Shown: piece after piece, positions 1 to 13,715 of the stretch | How the letters are laid out: every line of letters begins with the position of its first letter | Numbering within the stretch: position 1 is the stretch's first letter | Source: Vitrella brassicaformis | Lineage: Eukaryota > Sar > Vitrellaceae | DNA: 64,000 bases | Direction of reading: 5' to 3' | Assembly: GCA_001179505.1 (NCBI GenBank) | Contig: CDMY01000964.1 | Coordinates: 139,877 to 203,876, forward strand | The notes under the pieces: generated by a model | Databases searched by the model: none | What the model was told of the DNA's origin: nothing | Seen by the model: the letters and a program-made list of their open reading frames with translations, nothing else | Made by a program: the position numbers and the translations under genes

Positions 1-347
1 GCAGGGTTGCGGTGCATTCTATGGGGGTGGGAGCGGGCGGAGCGTGGCGCGGTGTGGACATGGCTGGCATATGACTGACAGGCATGGCATGCAAGGGGTG
101 AGACCTATCTACCTCCCTCCAAAGCTCGTTTTGAAACACCAACTTTCTGTCCAGAGTTTACTCGTTGATAGATTTGCATGCAGAGTTGGTGCCCCCACAC
201 CACGCCCATAAGTCCCTCAACCCCCTTTGGCAATGTGTCGGTCCCTCGCCTACGTCGCCTTCGCACTGAAGCTCCTGTCAACCACACTTGCCGTCTTCCC
301 CTGACGGACATCGTCCGCACAGGCCGCAATATACCGACCGACCTGCA
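1..347. other. Left-edge non-coding stretch
   Basis: I see no convincing coding exon here. The open frames on the minus strand across this stretch continue through the coding exon of the next gene and look like shadows. It probably holds the 5' untranslated region and promoter of the plus-strand gene whose signal-peptide-like Met lies at 348-351. A partial match to the promoter core found elsewhere in the window (AAGCTCGT, near 121-128) is too weak to call. Confidence 0.4.
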
Positions 348-3300
348 ATGATGAGCAGCGTTTTGGCTGTCTGCCCCCTGCTGGTTCTCGCCAACTGTTT
401 GCAAGCAGCTGTTGCCCTGGACGACAACTCGCCCGCGCGCGCCAAGCCACACACACACGAGCCGCCTTAAAATGACAGCACCAGCAGCTGCTGCTGCCGC
501 GCGGATCTTCGTTGACGTGACCGGCGCAGGGCCGGGGATGGCCGTTCCAGCGTCGGTGGTCGCAAGAAACACCAACACCAGCAGTGCGACAAGCAGAGGG
601 GGAGGGGGGCAATCCAAAGCAGAAGGAGGCAAGACCAACAGGGTGACGCGAGAGATCACGAGCAAAGAGAGGCCCGCCGAAGACAAGAAAGGCCTCCATG
701 GTGGGGCGGGGGCGTCCCTTGCCCAGACAAGTGCAAAGGCATCGCAGCTCAACAAGACTGTAATGACGCCAATGCCAGAAGGTGGCTCTGGTCCCGCTGC
801 AGGACGGCAGACGTACCTGCCGTCGTTTGCATGGGAGTCCTTCTTCTCGCCATCAACAACACAAACTGGGGGGCAGGCAGCGCGTGAGATGAGGGACAAG
901 GAGGGGGTGGCTTTCATCCAGAACACCACTGGCTCGAACAATACAGGTAGGCGACAAGGGCGAGTTACGTTACAGCTGTCAATGGACAAGCAGCCCGACA
1001 CATCTGAGACACGCACAGACAATTGATTGCATCGACCGATCGATTGTGTGCATATACAGGGTATCGTGCTGATAGCCAGCAAGAAGATCCCACAGAGCCA
1101 AGAACGCCTTCCAACCCAACCACAGGTGCGGCTGGCTATCCATCCAACGTATGCATGGACGAATGGAATGAGTGCATTCAGCCCAGCCGATCCCTCCTGC
1201 TTCTCTCTCTGCTCATCTTATCATCTTCATTTCAGAGCAGCACTACTGCGTGTTCTTCGTCAACCGCTGGAATCACGCCGGGCCACACACCGACAAGAAC
1301 CAGAAGTACTACGCCAGTCAATACAGAACAGCCTCGGGTGCCTTCTCCCCCACACCCACATCGGGGTGCGCCAAAGACCCCGTCCCCCAGTTCCCCCCAG
1401 CAGAGAACGGAGGGCGGGCGCCCACGCCCTTCACGTGTGGGTGTGAGGAGACACGAGGGTACGAGGACTATGAGGGGCAGGAGACGCCGTTTGTGCGGAC
1501 GGCGTCTCATTTTGATGTGGCCAACCCATGGAGGAGGGACACAAGGGACATCGGCTGGCAGCCCGACACAGCGGGTTCCAGAAAGGAGGTGGGGTGAAAG
1601 AGAGGGCAGGGCGGGGCAGGCGCATGAGATACGGGGGTGAGAGGCTGATTGGTGGGTTGCGTTGTTGGCATGGCAGGCTCGGGCGTTGATGGCCATGAAG
1701 GTCCGTGTGTATGTGCCCTTTGACGAGACGCGATTCACGGGGTGAGTGAGTGAGCCAGAGGCATGAATGAATGAGGTGCATCATATCCATTAGTGGCAAG
1801 TGAACACACGTGTGTGCGTGTATTTGTGTCATGGTCAAGTTGCGAGGATATGCAGAATCATATGCGGTCGCCGGTCAATGCGAGAAGCTCAGAGGGCTAC
1901 GTCATCCCGCCAGAGAACTACCTGGCCACTCTGCTGGGTACGTGTGGAAGATGCATTGCATTCAAGAGTCTTATTTCCGTTTCTTTCCTCTCTCATCGCA
2001 TACGTGTGTAGATCTGGAAGGCGGCCCTTATGAGTGGGCAAATGGCGACATCGGGGAGATTTGCATCGACGGCAAATGGCAAGAAAGTGAGGGAGGCCTG
2101 GGCCAGACAGACAATCGCACATACATGTCACGGGCATACATATCTGATGCATTCATTCAGCACACCTCTTCCTGGGTCAGGGCCACGGGTCCTACGCCAG
2201 CCGGCCATTCAATCGCTGCCTGCACGTCACGCCCGCATACGCTACACACACATCGGACATAGAGGATATCCCCGCAGACCCACACATCACACACGGCCTC
2301 CTGCAGCCGTCAGACGCACTCCGCTTCAGCTCTCTGTGTGTGAGGGCGCCGAATGGCCTATATCGACGGCAGCTGGTGTCTGAGGGGCTGCTATACGGGC
2401 CGGCTTGGAGGAAACCTGAGCGGTATCGTGGATGCGACAGGGATTTGTGGACGAGCCGATGGGGGGAGGATCTATATGTGAGGTTCGTGAAGAGTGCTAA
2501 TGTGGTGATGGGGGAGGGCAAGACGCCGTTCCGGATATCACGATGGAGTGAGGTGGCGAGATCGGTTGCAACGACCACAGAGCCGGGTAGCACGCGCACG
2601 CCGGCAGCCAGGCACCTGCCTTATCTGAAACTGGCTGGCCCGTATGTTTGTGTGCAGAGTCCCCCTCCCTGCGTCTGCACTCCATTTTGGTGGAGTTCAC
2701 GGACCACGCCGGCCAGCCGCAGAGAGAGTGCGTCGTCATGAAGACTTCCACGACCGTCCGCCTCCCCACCGGCCCCGAATCAAAGCTCCCAGCAGACAGA
2801 GAGCTGGAGTGGTATGTCTCCAACGATTGCGGCGCCAACAAAGGTTTCGGTGGGGGGATTGTGGGCGTGTTGACAGCCTTCAGACAGGGGATGACCGCTG
2901 GGGAGGCCGGTGCCGTGGAGGGGAGATATCGCGTGATGACTTCTGCCAACTGCCCATCTCCTGGCGTGAGCAGCGTGGATGCACCGAACGGTACGCATCC
3001 AATCAATCCGCCAGAAAAAACAAGAACGAGACTCCACCGTTTTTGCCATCCGTCATTCAGGGGTCTCACCGTGCGTCGACATGCTTACATGGCTGGGGTG
3101 CACCCCGCCCTACCGTCTGCTCGACGACCGGCGCTTCGACACTCACACCTGCGACAAAGACAGCGTGGCCAACCCCATAGTCCCGCCGCATCACGCCTTC
3201 ACGGACCGCTTCCAGCAAGAGGGCATGGGAGAGATCAGCGGCCTAGGGCTGCGGAGAGACATGAGCTGTGGCGTGTGGATATTCCACGGAGCCAAACACT

Positions 3301-6300
3301 GTGCTGTCGTTATGAGAGCCACGCTCTACGTATGTGAGCAGAAAAGGAGGCAGGGAGGGAGGATGGCGACTCTTTTTTCTGCTCAGGGAGGGTGTGGCCT
3401 CGGACCGCGAGGGAGGTACCACGTGTACTGCCCAGAAGCGACGACAGTAAAGATAGACCAGCCCCCGTGGCGACTGACCGAGGACGAGCCGATATGCCAA
3501 CACGCCCCGGACAAGCCAGAAGGAGATGCGTGTGAGCACACGTCAGCGCAATCAATGTTTGCGAAGGCGAGGCCCTCTGGCTTGTCTGTGCAACTGAAAC
3601 CCTAGGTGAGGTGTCGGCACTCCAGGACGACCTTACAGCGGAGTTTGGACCCAGCCAGTACTACCTCGATGGCAACTGGGAGGCTGCGGAATTGGGCGGC
3701 AAGGCAAAGCACCTTTATCGCGTGCTCAAAAGATGCAGGATGGAGGAGTGCCGTAAGAGACAGAGACAGAGACACGCTACATCCTCTCTTGAATCTTGTG
3801 TCGCGCCTTCTCTACCAGCGATGAATGCGTATCGGGTTAGGGAGGCCATGAAGGGCCCGTGTGTGGTATCGCACCGCCTCGACGCCAACTGCGGGCCCGG
3901 CACACAGACATATATACCCGAGTGGGAGGTAGGAGACAGGGAAGGCGAACGGCCAAATGCAGACACGTCACTGATGGTTGTGTGTGTCCACAGGATGGTC
4001 GTGGTGGGGGAATTCTGATCGACGATTTGAGGAGGGGCCACAAGCCGCCCGGGGTATGCCAGCAGGAGTACGAGACCCTCAAGGCAGAGTGGGATCACGA
4101 CAACAGACAAGAGCCGTGCAACAAGGAATGCGGTATGCGACATCATGGGCCTTTGTCGTCGACGAATGGGCTCTCGCCGCCTCTGTTCAGAGAGGGAGGG
4201 CTGGTGTTTGTACGAAGTGTATATGAAACAAAGCCCACATTTCCACCCCGACATCACCCCTTGCAAGGAGCTGCCCATCATTGCCATCATCATGAGGTCC
4301 GCTCTGTCGTTCATCTTTCTGTCATTGTCTGATCCCTGTCTGTCTATCTTGCCTCGTGTCTCACTCTTGATGCAGTGGTGTGCAGGATATATCTCAGCAG
4401 GGCGGTAGCACAGTGCCCATCCCGCCGCCGGGACCAGATACTGGGCAGGGTAGAGGCAATCTGGAAATTCCTCTTGGCAATCAAAGGTGAGCGACAAGCC
4501 CATCTAGCAGGCAGGCACTGCTTTTGACCGTCTATGTCTGAAGCCCTCGATCAGAGATGGAATTGGAGGTCCATTCACGCTCTTCACGGGGCCTGTTCTG
4601 GCTCCCCCGCCGGCGGCGGACTGGTAGCAGTGCGTTCTTTCCCGAGCGAATGTACTACTGCGACAACTCTCTGCTCCTGCCGGACTTGCTCAAGTGCCTC
4701 AAGTGCCGCACCAGCCTCACCTACAGTGGGTGTTGTGACAACCTGGAGATTTCCATGGGGTGAGTGGCTGCCACTCTATATGGGATGGATGTATCTATTT
4801 GTCTGTCTGTCGGTCCTCTTGTGGTTTTTCTTCTCAGGCAGTCCATTCATCTGGATGTTGTGACGCTGCCCGACTCCTCGGAGACGTATGTCTCGCTTCC
4901 CTGTCCGCCCAAGTACTGCCTGTCCCTGGCTGTCGATGGAGAGGAACACAAGAAGGCCATGGCACGCAACATCGACCCTCAAAGCGGCCGTCCCCTCTTC
5001 GATGACAAGCCCCTGTGGCAGCAGATGAGCGACCGGGAGCAGCTCATCCAGACGTTCATGCGGGAAAACACTTCAGAGACAATCGACGTAAGAGAGTACA
5101 TATATCAATGGATGACGGGCCATACCACTTCTCTTGTGCAGAAGGATTCCTTCCACGGTCTGAGCTCCTCCGGCTTTGCGTCCCGTCTTTACGAGGAGGT
5201 GTATGCCGGCTTTGGCGTCCCAGCTGACCAGATCGATGACTACTTCAGGCGCGAGGCGTGCCGGCCGGGACGGCCATACTCATTCAGGCGGGGGTCTCTC
5301 ATCCACGTCAAAACGACACGCGACGGCTCGCAAGTGGACGTGTCGCGGGTGTACCGGAGTCAGCAGACTGAGCAAAAAACCGCTCATGGCGAAAGCTCGG
5401 CGCCACCTGTGGTTCTGCACCCGCCTCTTGTGCTGCATGACGACCGCTGGAACGTGTGCTTCGAAAGTGAGCGGAGAGAGGAGTGCTGGATTTGCTTTCC
5501 GTGCCTTCCTGTGAGTGTCTCTGTGTGTCTCTGTGTGTGTGCAGAGGTGGCCTGTGAGGGCAAGTATGAGGACGATGGTAAAGGGTGTCTGCCAAAAGTG
5601 GAGGGGCTGTATTATTGCGGACCCAAGGCAGGAGTGAGGACTAAGTTCCTCATCTACGGCGCAAGGGGAGACCCCGACAAGGGAGAGGGCGCACCCGTAT
5701 GCTACACTTTCCACATTGTACACCGGATAGAGATGCACAGGTGCGCTGCCTGCCTGTCGTTCAGGGTTCGTATCGTGGAGTGTGTTTCGAGCCAGAGGGA
5801 AGCGATCGAATGCCGGACATCAAACTGATCGACTGCAAAATCGACTGCAGTAAGTCAATGAGACACGGACACGTACGTGTACGTACGTGTGCGTGTCTGT
5901 CTGTCTGTCTGGTCAGCCCCTGGCCCGTTCTGCCAATACAGCTGGACGACAGAAAACGGATGCAGCTCGGTCACTGTATTCATGAGGTAGGGCTAGTTAG
6001 AGGACACAGACATAAGCGCATGTGACACTGTGTGTCTGGTTTCTCTTGTATTTAGAGGTTTGAGAACAGTGCCTCGCCTGTCGGCCACCGGTGCGACGTC
6101 CACGTCAAACATCGTGTGTGACGTACAGCAGATACCTCACAGGTAGACAGAGAGGACGCTCTGATGCTCATTGCCGACAACACTGTCACAGGAGACAACA
6201 CCTGCAGATGGCTCTCAAGCTGCTCTCACGTTCGCACAACACACACAGACATGACAAAGCTTTCTCTACCGTTCCTTTCTGCTGTGCAGATCTTCCCACT

Positions 6301-9300
6301 GTGTTTGCGTCATCCGCCAAGAGCCCGTCACGCGATGCCATCCCCTGGCTCTTTCCCGAGACAGATTTGCAGGGCTACATCATGGCGATGTGTGACGACC
6401 AACTGGTACAGAGAGTCGACTATTGCCTCTATCGTGACGCATTGGTGCGTCGGTTGGCCGAGGAGCTAGCCGTCGATGCGTTAAAAGGGGGAGAGAAAGG
6501 GAAACAAGCAGCGGACTGTGTGATTGAAAAGGCCGCCAGTCAAATCGTTTGGCCGGGTAACGATTGACTAATTGTCGCCTGTGTCACTCTCTTTTGTGCG
6601 TCTGGTCGTGTAGATGAGGACATGGAGATTCTTTCAGAGGTGCACGACAGCAAGAGGAACATCGATACAATTCAATACCGCCCCTCACCGAACTGGATGG
6701 AAGTCATCCCTGCCCGACCAGAGGAGAAAGCGTCATCCACACTACCCGACGGGCACTTTGCAAAACTGCTTAACGATGTCGCGGAGCGGACAAACAACAC
6801 GGACGTCCAGCAGATGTCGCTCGAGTCATTCTACCTCGCTCTCCCGTAAACGGCTGAGGCATCACATGCATTGCTCCGTCACTCTGTTCTTCTTGTTCTT
6901 GGTTCAGCTATCACCGTGACCCACCCAGTGGGCAGTCGTCTCGCTGCACCGCCCGGCACCGCGGGAGCTTCCTGCGCGTGCAGATACACATGCATGAAGG
7001 ATCGGCCGATGGCACTCTCCCGCCTCATGTGACAATCACACCATACTTTCGGAAGTATCAGGAGCAGTTTGTCGCTGAGGGCTCGCCGGCGACGGAGCCG
7101 GTGGCGCTCACACGCCTCACATGGCCTAGGGGGGGAAGGAGGAATGGCGAGTGTGCTTCTACCGTGAGTCTGGAGGAGCGACGATGAAGACACGGACATT
7201 AATGTGTGTGTCTTTATCCACGATCCCTTGTCCGCAGCGTATTTGTGTGGCGGCGTGATGTGGCAACGCAACACATCCCTCAGCGGCGCAGACGCACTTG
7301 ACGATTACGACATCGACTGGTCGTCGCAGAGAACTTGGAGGATGGAGGTTGTTGAAAAAGACTGCAGGTACATGCCCGAAAGGGCAGACGAGTGTGGCCC
7401 ACGGTCGAGAGTCCTCAGGAGAACGCTGCACGATTCGGTACCGACATTGTAGCTGCTTGGTTGGTTGCCCACAGCGGCGTTCGTGGTGTGTGGCTGCGCG
7501 TTGTTCAGGTGTATCAGTGTGTGAACAAGAGCATGGAATATCACGACATCAGGCGACGCAGATGCCTCTTCGACAGTAAGCACATCTGGCTGGGCGCCCT
7601 CACTGACTCACGCACCGCACACGGGTCGGGTCGATCTTTTGTCTGTCTATCTATGAAGGTCGCGTCTACAGCGAGGTGCCTGTGCCTGGCGGCCGTCCTT
7701 CTCCACTCCACCCGTCCACCATGGGACTGTTCTCTCCAGCAGACAACTACTACAAATGTCAAACACCATGCAGTGAGTATGCAACCGAACACCACCGGCA
7801 CAACGAATTGAACATGAATGAGTTATATGTCCTCTCCCTTCCATTCTGCCACTCACGCGCAGCTGAATGTCTTCTCGGTGATTGGGAGACGGTGGGCGGT
7901 GAGGATGGGAACAACCCTCCCAAATGCGAGTACAACAGCGGGCGTCTCAAGTGCGGCAAGAAGGGGGGCTTGGCCGAGTACCAAAGAAGGCTTCTGTGCC
8001 GGATTTCACCCAGCCCCTGAATGGGAAAGAAAAATGCGTCCTGCCGAAAAAGACTGTGCCGTGCGGAAAGCCGTGCAGTGAGCGAAGGCCACACACAGAC
8101 ATAGCTGAAGAAAGGACCCACGTACAAGCATTTGTCTGTCTGCTTTGTCGTCAGAGTACGAGGGCGCTTGGTGCAAGTACACGGTCAACATGCTGGCCGA
8201 CTGTGACAGCAAGTGCTATCAAATCATCATATTCCTCAGGTGTAAACCTTCAGGCAGGAAAGGAAACCCAGCATGGAATGACATCTTCTGTGGATGCATC
8301 GTAGAGGCGTGCTGCCGGAGGGTTCTGAGGACTGGAGGCAGACTGTGTGTGAGGGACTGCCGGACAGAGGCTACAAGATAGGCACCGTACTCAGGAGCCT
8401 CATTGGTGCACCATAGAGACGCATCCACAAACACATCCCGCGATATCTCCTTCTATTCGTCCAACCACTTCAGATCTGGATGAGCAGTGGACATCCATTG
8501 CCTCCCAGCATTCCTTCAGAGTGACTACCCTCTTCCTGACCGAGGACACCCAGTGCCATGACCACGTGCTGCGGAACGCCAGCATTGACAAGGATAGCTA
8601 CCTCATCGACCACACCATGCTCGAGGCGGTCGTGTGCCGCGACAGATACAGAATGGGCGTGGAGTTCGCACTCGTGCAGGAGCCAATAGCGAATGAGACG
8701 TATTGGGCCTCGCTCATTCATCGAATTGAGGGACCTTTTGAGGGAACAGCCACATTTATCGGTGGGCCCGATGAGGCTTGGCACATCACACTCCATGTCT
8801 GTCTTCTACAGGTACAGGGGAGACAGGCAGCCCTCCAATGGATCACTCGATCGTCTTCGGTGGGCCTATGGCGTACAATGGTCGCAGCTACTATCTCAAG
8901 CCGCGAGTCGAGCAGACGAACAACCCAGCCGTCATCAAGCTGAGACCACAGCAGCAGCCAAGGCTGGTCGAGGACCTTGGGAAATTCGCCGAAGAGCTGG
9001 AAAGTAAGTGAGCAGAAGAGGGCAGCAAGCACACACAATCAGCTGTCTCCCTCGTATCTGCCTGCAGCGATTTTCGTGGGTGGGATGGACATTTCCGGCA
9101 CATGTCAGGGTGTCGCACACACCCAGCGGATCTCATCCTTTGCCCACCTCCATCTCACATTCAACAAGGCTTCACGAGTGGCGTCGTTTGCCGTCCGGCA
9201 GCTCTACCACGACCATCAGATGGACGAGAGCCTCGTCACAGAGGGCGCGTGGCCCCATCCGAAAGCGCCCTGGGGGAAGGACGACCAGCCGTGGGGTGAC

Positions 9301-12300
9301 CCGCTCGGCCAGCGGCCCCACAACTACGACCAGATATCTTACACGGACAGGGCCATGATCTGCTTCTTTCGTAAGTTTGTTGGCAGGCAGACAAGACAGA
9401 GAAGACCAAGCTTTGATGTGTCTCCTCCTTCGCTGTGTCTCCTCTCTATCTTCAGCGCGCACGTGTCTGGACGTTCATTGGGCCGGCTGGACTGATTGTC
9501 ATCCACCACCGGACGGCCCTCAGGACCTCTGCGGGCCTGACGCGGGTAGAAGGAGAAGAAAACGGGTGAGCAGAAGACGCTGTCGGTCCACTGGTGACCT
9601 TCACCGTATAAAATTGTGCAGAACTTGTACGATGAGCACATGAAGTTCAACCCCAAATCGAAGCTAAAAGACTGCGTGCTGCCCGGCGAGATGAGACTGA
9701 TGGAAGAGGAGCCATGCGAACTCAAATGCCGTGAGCAAGACCGACACAGATCGAATCATGTGTTGACACATGTCTGTGCTCTCCTGGTCGTGTATCAGCG
9801 AAGGATTGCGTAGTATCTGAGTTGACGGTGAGAGAGCTGCGGTGCGAGTATGACGATCCCGATGCAGGCTGCGGCATGGGCAGACAACGACTGGAACGAT
9901 CCATCCTGGTAAGGAAGACTTGACGACTGCATTGCCCTGTGGGCATGTCTCTGCATTGAATGGTGGTGCAGGTGCCGGCGGCCGAGGGTTGGGACGGGCG
10001 TCAGGGCCGCTGCCCTCCTGTGGACGCAGCCGGTAGACCAGTCGCTATGGCCGGCTACAAGAGGTGTTACAACAGATGTGGTGAGTGATTGAAAGAGCCA
10101 CACATACGCGCGGATGCGTGTGTATGCCTCTATTTGATCCGTGCACGCACATAGAGTATGATGGCGAGTGGTGCAAGTACCGCATCGGCCCTAAGGTTCG
10201 TCAGGGAGGCACTTGCCCCTCTGTCACCTTCTACATCAGGTAGGGAGAGCAGCGATCAATGCAGACCCGCTGCAGTGTCTTTCTGTGACGTTTGACTTTC
10301 ATGCACACAGGGGCATCAGGCGGCCAGCTGGCGAAGACTCCCGTGAGGGCGAATACACTTACTGTGACGCGACGACCTATTCCCGACTATTCAAGGCGCT
10401 CGTCATCACTTACCGTACGCAAGAACTCCTCCATGGGGATATCGATGCTTGCCTCTTGCATGTCCCTGTCTCCCAGTTCTCGAATATCATGTGATCAAGG
10501 CCGACCCGTCCCGCTCTCCCCAAGGACTTTTCTTCTTCCCCCGGGAACGCGGTTGGACCCTTGTCAAGCCATCGCTCGAACCACTGACCTTCTGCGAGCC
10601 ACAGTTGCTCCCCCGAGGCTTTCTCGCCGCCTTTGCCGCAGCCGATATGCGGGCATCTAGTGAGGGCTACTTTGTGGGACCGGCCCTGCAGGGCGAGCAG
10701 AATAAGAATTCCGCAGAAAAACCGAGGTACGATGTGCTGACTTTGGTGTGTGTCTGTTCTGAATGTATGTCTGTGGTTGTGTGCTGAAGGTTGCTTGAGG
10801 AGTCGATCGTCAGCATCATTGTTCGTGACCATTTGTTTGAAGATGAAGCGCTACCAAGTGCTGACTTCCAGGAGGACCTGAGCGACATCACAGGAGCGGC
10901 CAATCCACAGAAGGAGGACGTCTGTCAGGCGACGCCACAGGTTCACGCAAACACCAGGACATCCGAAGATCGTTGTGTGTGTACTTGTGCCTCATGTATT
11001 CAGGTGCTCTATCTGGACGCAGTGAGCGAGCTGCATCGTGTGTTAAAGAGGTCGCTAACGAAAGAAGACGCTGAGGCGCTGAAGGAATTCTACGTCGGCG
11101 AGATCTCGCTCGAGCCATGCCCTGCCATCACACACCCCAGTGAGCCAGCCACGCTCCATGCCTCGTGAAGCCCTGCTGTGTCGTCGCTTTGGTGCGCTCC
11201 CGCAGGCAGTTATCTACGAGTGCGGTGGAACAGAAGGGGCAGTCCCGGCCTTCCATACACACCCCGCTACTATGAGTCTGATCGGCGCATGCTCGTCAGG
11301 CGCCCTCTCAACACTTCTGCCGTCTCATCCTTCGTCCAGACACAACATGAGTCCCCACAACAAGCACACCGGCTGTACAGAACGACCCAGGCTGACTACG
11401 AACACGTGCACTACGTCAACAGTACAGGCATCTTCGATGACCACCTGAGCAACAACTCGGCAGCAGGTCTCTCGCAGGCTGATTGGAAAGCCGTAAGAGA
11501 CCTCCTTGGCCCTGCCGGCGGTGAGGGCTCAGGATTCATTGAACAAGTGGCCAACATATCAAGAAACGCGTCTTGGAGCGCCGAACACGATAAGCGGACA
11601 GCTCCCGGCGGTTTGGCCAGCGTGGGGGCTACTGAGCGGAACAGAGCCCGTCAGCAGCTCGGGGCAAGCTCTGATGGGACGATCGAGAGCGCCGTCGACA
11701 CCATTTGTGAGGACCTGGACACAGGCGGGCTGGGGTTTTTCGAAGTGAAGCAGTGGTACAAGAATCAGGTCAAGAACAAGAAGTTATCCGTTGTTCAAGA
11801 CCAGTACTTCAGATTGTGCTACAAAGGTCAGCAAGTGAAGTAACGAGACAGAGGCAGACGCGAGCAGGAAGAATTTCCCCCTCTGTTCGTGGCAGCCCGT
11901 GAGTGTGCCGTGGGATACACCGACTGGACGGCATGCTCGGCGTCCTGCGGCCCCGGCACCAGACGCCGCAATATACGAATCGCACTCACGCCAGTGGGCC
12001 AGAGAGGGAGGGAGACACAGAGAGACATTCTATACCACCAGTGTAGCATCCATGTCGTCATCTGTGGCTGGATGTGTGCCTCAAGGGTGAGTTGTCGGAT
12101 CCGTGTCCCGAGCACGACCACATGGTGCCTGACGGCTCATGCGTCATCAAGACAGCAGTCCTGCCCGAACAGCAGGAATCGTGCTTCGTCCATTGCCGTA
12201 CGCATATTATCAACACCACCATGATTGCGACTTGTCCTCTATATGTGCATTTGTTGATGTGTGTGTGTGTGTGTGCAGCGAAACGTGCCTGCTGCGACAA

Positions 12301-12310
12301 CGATGAGTAG
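348..12310 (+). CDS. Very long secreted Cys-rich protein with TSP1 repeats
   Basis: A multi-exon gene (at least 30 exons, introns about 60-120 nt) encoding a large extracellular or surface protein. The last exon, about 11895-11995 onward, contains a thrombospondin type-1 signature (DWTACSASCGPGTRRR) and a second, weaker TSP1-like stretch (WAGWTDC) lies near 9480. Between them, short Cys-rich modules recur, often ending in PC..KC just before a donor site (near 4130, 7770, 8080, 9730, 10080). Two modules begin E-Y-[ED]-G-x-W-C-K-Y (near 8157 and 10157). Phases agree for the early introns I traced, e.g. exons ending at 946, 1588, 1741, 1937 and 2086 and starting at 1236, 1677, 1840, 2012 and 2161. 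The start is uncertain: Met 348/351 opens a good signal peptide (MMSSVLAVCPLLVLANCLQA), but that frame stops at 470 and the following coding sequence (412-946) is in another frame. One further frame change lies in a G-run at 7963-7968. The stop is TAG at 12308-12310. TSP1 proteins of apicomplexans mediate adhesion; a similar role here is inference. Confidence 0.6.
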
Positions 12311-12449
12311 ATGGAGAAGGGATGCGTCTTGGTCGATCGAGGGACCTAGGTTAGCGAATTTCAGTCATGGTCTTCTGCTGGTATTCGCTGTCGGTGCTAA
12401 AGGTCTTCTGTACTGGCTGCGGTTGTCACTAGAAGCACAAGTCCGCTTC

Positions 12450-13451
12450 TCACTTATCCTCACCGGCATGATGACCGACCAGAGGAAAGAATGGCCCAGA
12501 ACCTCTCATGGACGGAAGCAGAAGGGCCATTGTCGTCAGATGAGTCGACCCCTTACTCGAACTTTTAGCTCGTGTCTGTTGCCCTTGTGATTCTGCCGCT
12601 TTCCTTCGAGGTGCGAGCAGCGCCGCCGCTTTGTGCATATTCCGTGGCGCCTGCACCATCCGTGTCTCCCCTCTCTCCTCTACATGTACGTCCTCCCCAA
12701 CCGGCGCAATGCTGTCGGTGGCCTCGTGCTGCATCCTCCTATCCACAATGGTCCTTCCGTCTTTGATCTGCAAAGTCAGTGTGCCCTTGTCCCACTGCGA
12801 CTCGTATGTTTCCGGACACACCGGCTCGCACTGATACCGCGGCTCCCGGCTCTTCGCCAGCCAAACAGCGGTCCACCCAATCATTTCGGCTGTCCTCTCG
12901 CCCTCAACCTCGCCTTCATCCAGCTCCTCACGGCGTAGGCCGGGTATGCAGTATACTGACAGCAGGCGTGTGAGTCGTTGGCACAGGCTGGGTAAAAAGG
13001 GTTCCTCTGGCGGATTCGGTCGAGCATTGCCTCATTCATTCTCTCTACTTCTGCTTCGCAGCCACAGACGGGGGGCGAGTTGACTGTCTTGGTTGCATTC
13101 TCGGTCTGCAGCAGTGATGTGGAAGTCGGCAAGGGGACAAATAAGGGGGAGACAGCCCGAGGCGACCACGACGAAAACAAACCTGTGAGAAGGAAGAGGA
13201 TCTATGATGACACATGCATGGTGAATTGAGCATTTTCCATCTCACCTACCTCTTCTCTTCAGCTTTGGATTGCCTGCTGTTTGTCTTGGTTTCCAAGAGA
13301 GGCGGGCACGTAGCGCCGCAGACAGGGCCGACCCATGGCAAAGAGGAAAGCCGAGGGCTAAAACTCCATAGTCAGTGGCTCTCCTCGCCTTCCTCGCGCC
13401 GATTACGACAGAAAAGAACACAATGGCTGAGACGGCGTATGTAATGTGCAT
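12450..13451 (-). CDS. Signal-anchored Cys-rich protein, unknown
   Basis: Three exons on the minus strand: 13451-13250, 13182-12932 and 12830-12450, joined by consensus sites (AG|GTAGGT donor, TCACAG acceptor; GTGAGG donor, ATCAG acceptor). Together they make 834 nt, a 277-residue protein. It starts MHITYAVSAIVFFSVVIGA, a hydrophobic signal peptide or signal anchor followed by a basic stretch. The middle contains a Cys cluster (CGCEAEVERMNEAM ... CANDSHACCQY ... CEPVC), and the C-terminal third is polar and basic. I do not recognise a family. The N-terminus would fit entry into the secretory route, possibly en route to a complex plastid, but that is guesswork. It is tail-to-tail with the TSP1 gene (139 bp) and head-to-head with ESF2. 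The last part of exon 3 is low in recognisable structure and an undetected intron there is possible. Confidence 0.55.
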
Positions 13452-13644
13452 GAAGGCGGATGCTGTGGGTATGTATGTGGGTCAGGCGATGAACCGACGT
13501 TGCACTCAAGCGAGAAGGCAACAACAGACAGGCTCACTGCAGATGGGCGGGGACTCCTCCGCATGCGACTTGCCGGATCACAGGCGACGTCCAGATCGTT
13601 GAGGGAAATGAAATGACGCAGTTCGCGAGTATCCGCACTGCCAG

Positions 13645-13656
13645 TTGAGCTCGCAC
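13645..13656 (+). promoter_or_regulatory. AGCTCGCA promoter-element candidate
   Basis: TTGAGCTCGCAC lies in the 264-bp divergent spacer between the minus-strand gene starting at 13451 and ESF2 starting at 13716, 60 bp from the ESF2 ATG. It carries the 8-base core shared with seven other gene-start regions in this window, with two flank mismatches to the best form. Confidence 0.35.
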
Positions 13657-13715
13657 GGGAACGTGCACGGGAGAAAACGGGGCTGAAAGCGCTGCTGCAG
13701 AAAAAACGTTGCAGG

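Noticed and set aside
105-1082. Long minus-strand ORF (325 codons) at the left edge
   Set aside because: It is antisense to the coding exon 412-946, lacks splice signals and has a composition typical of the reverse of GC-rich coding sequence.
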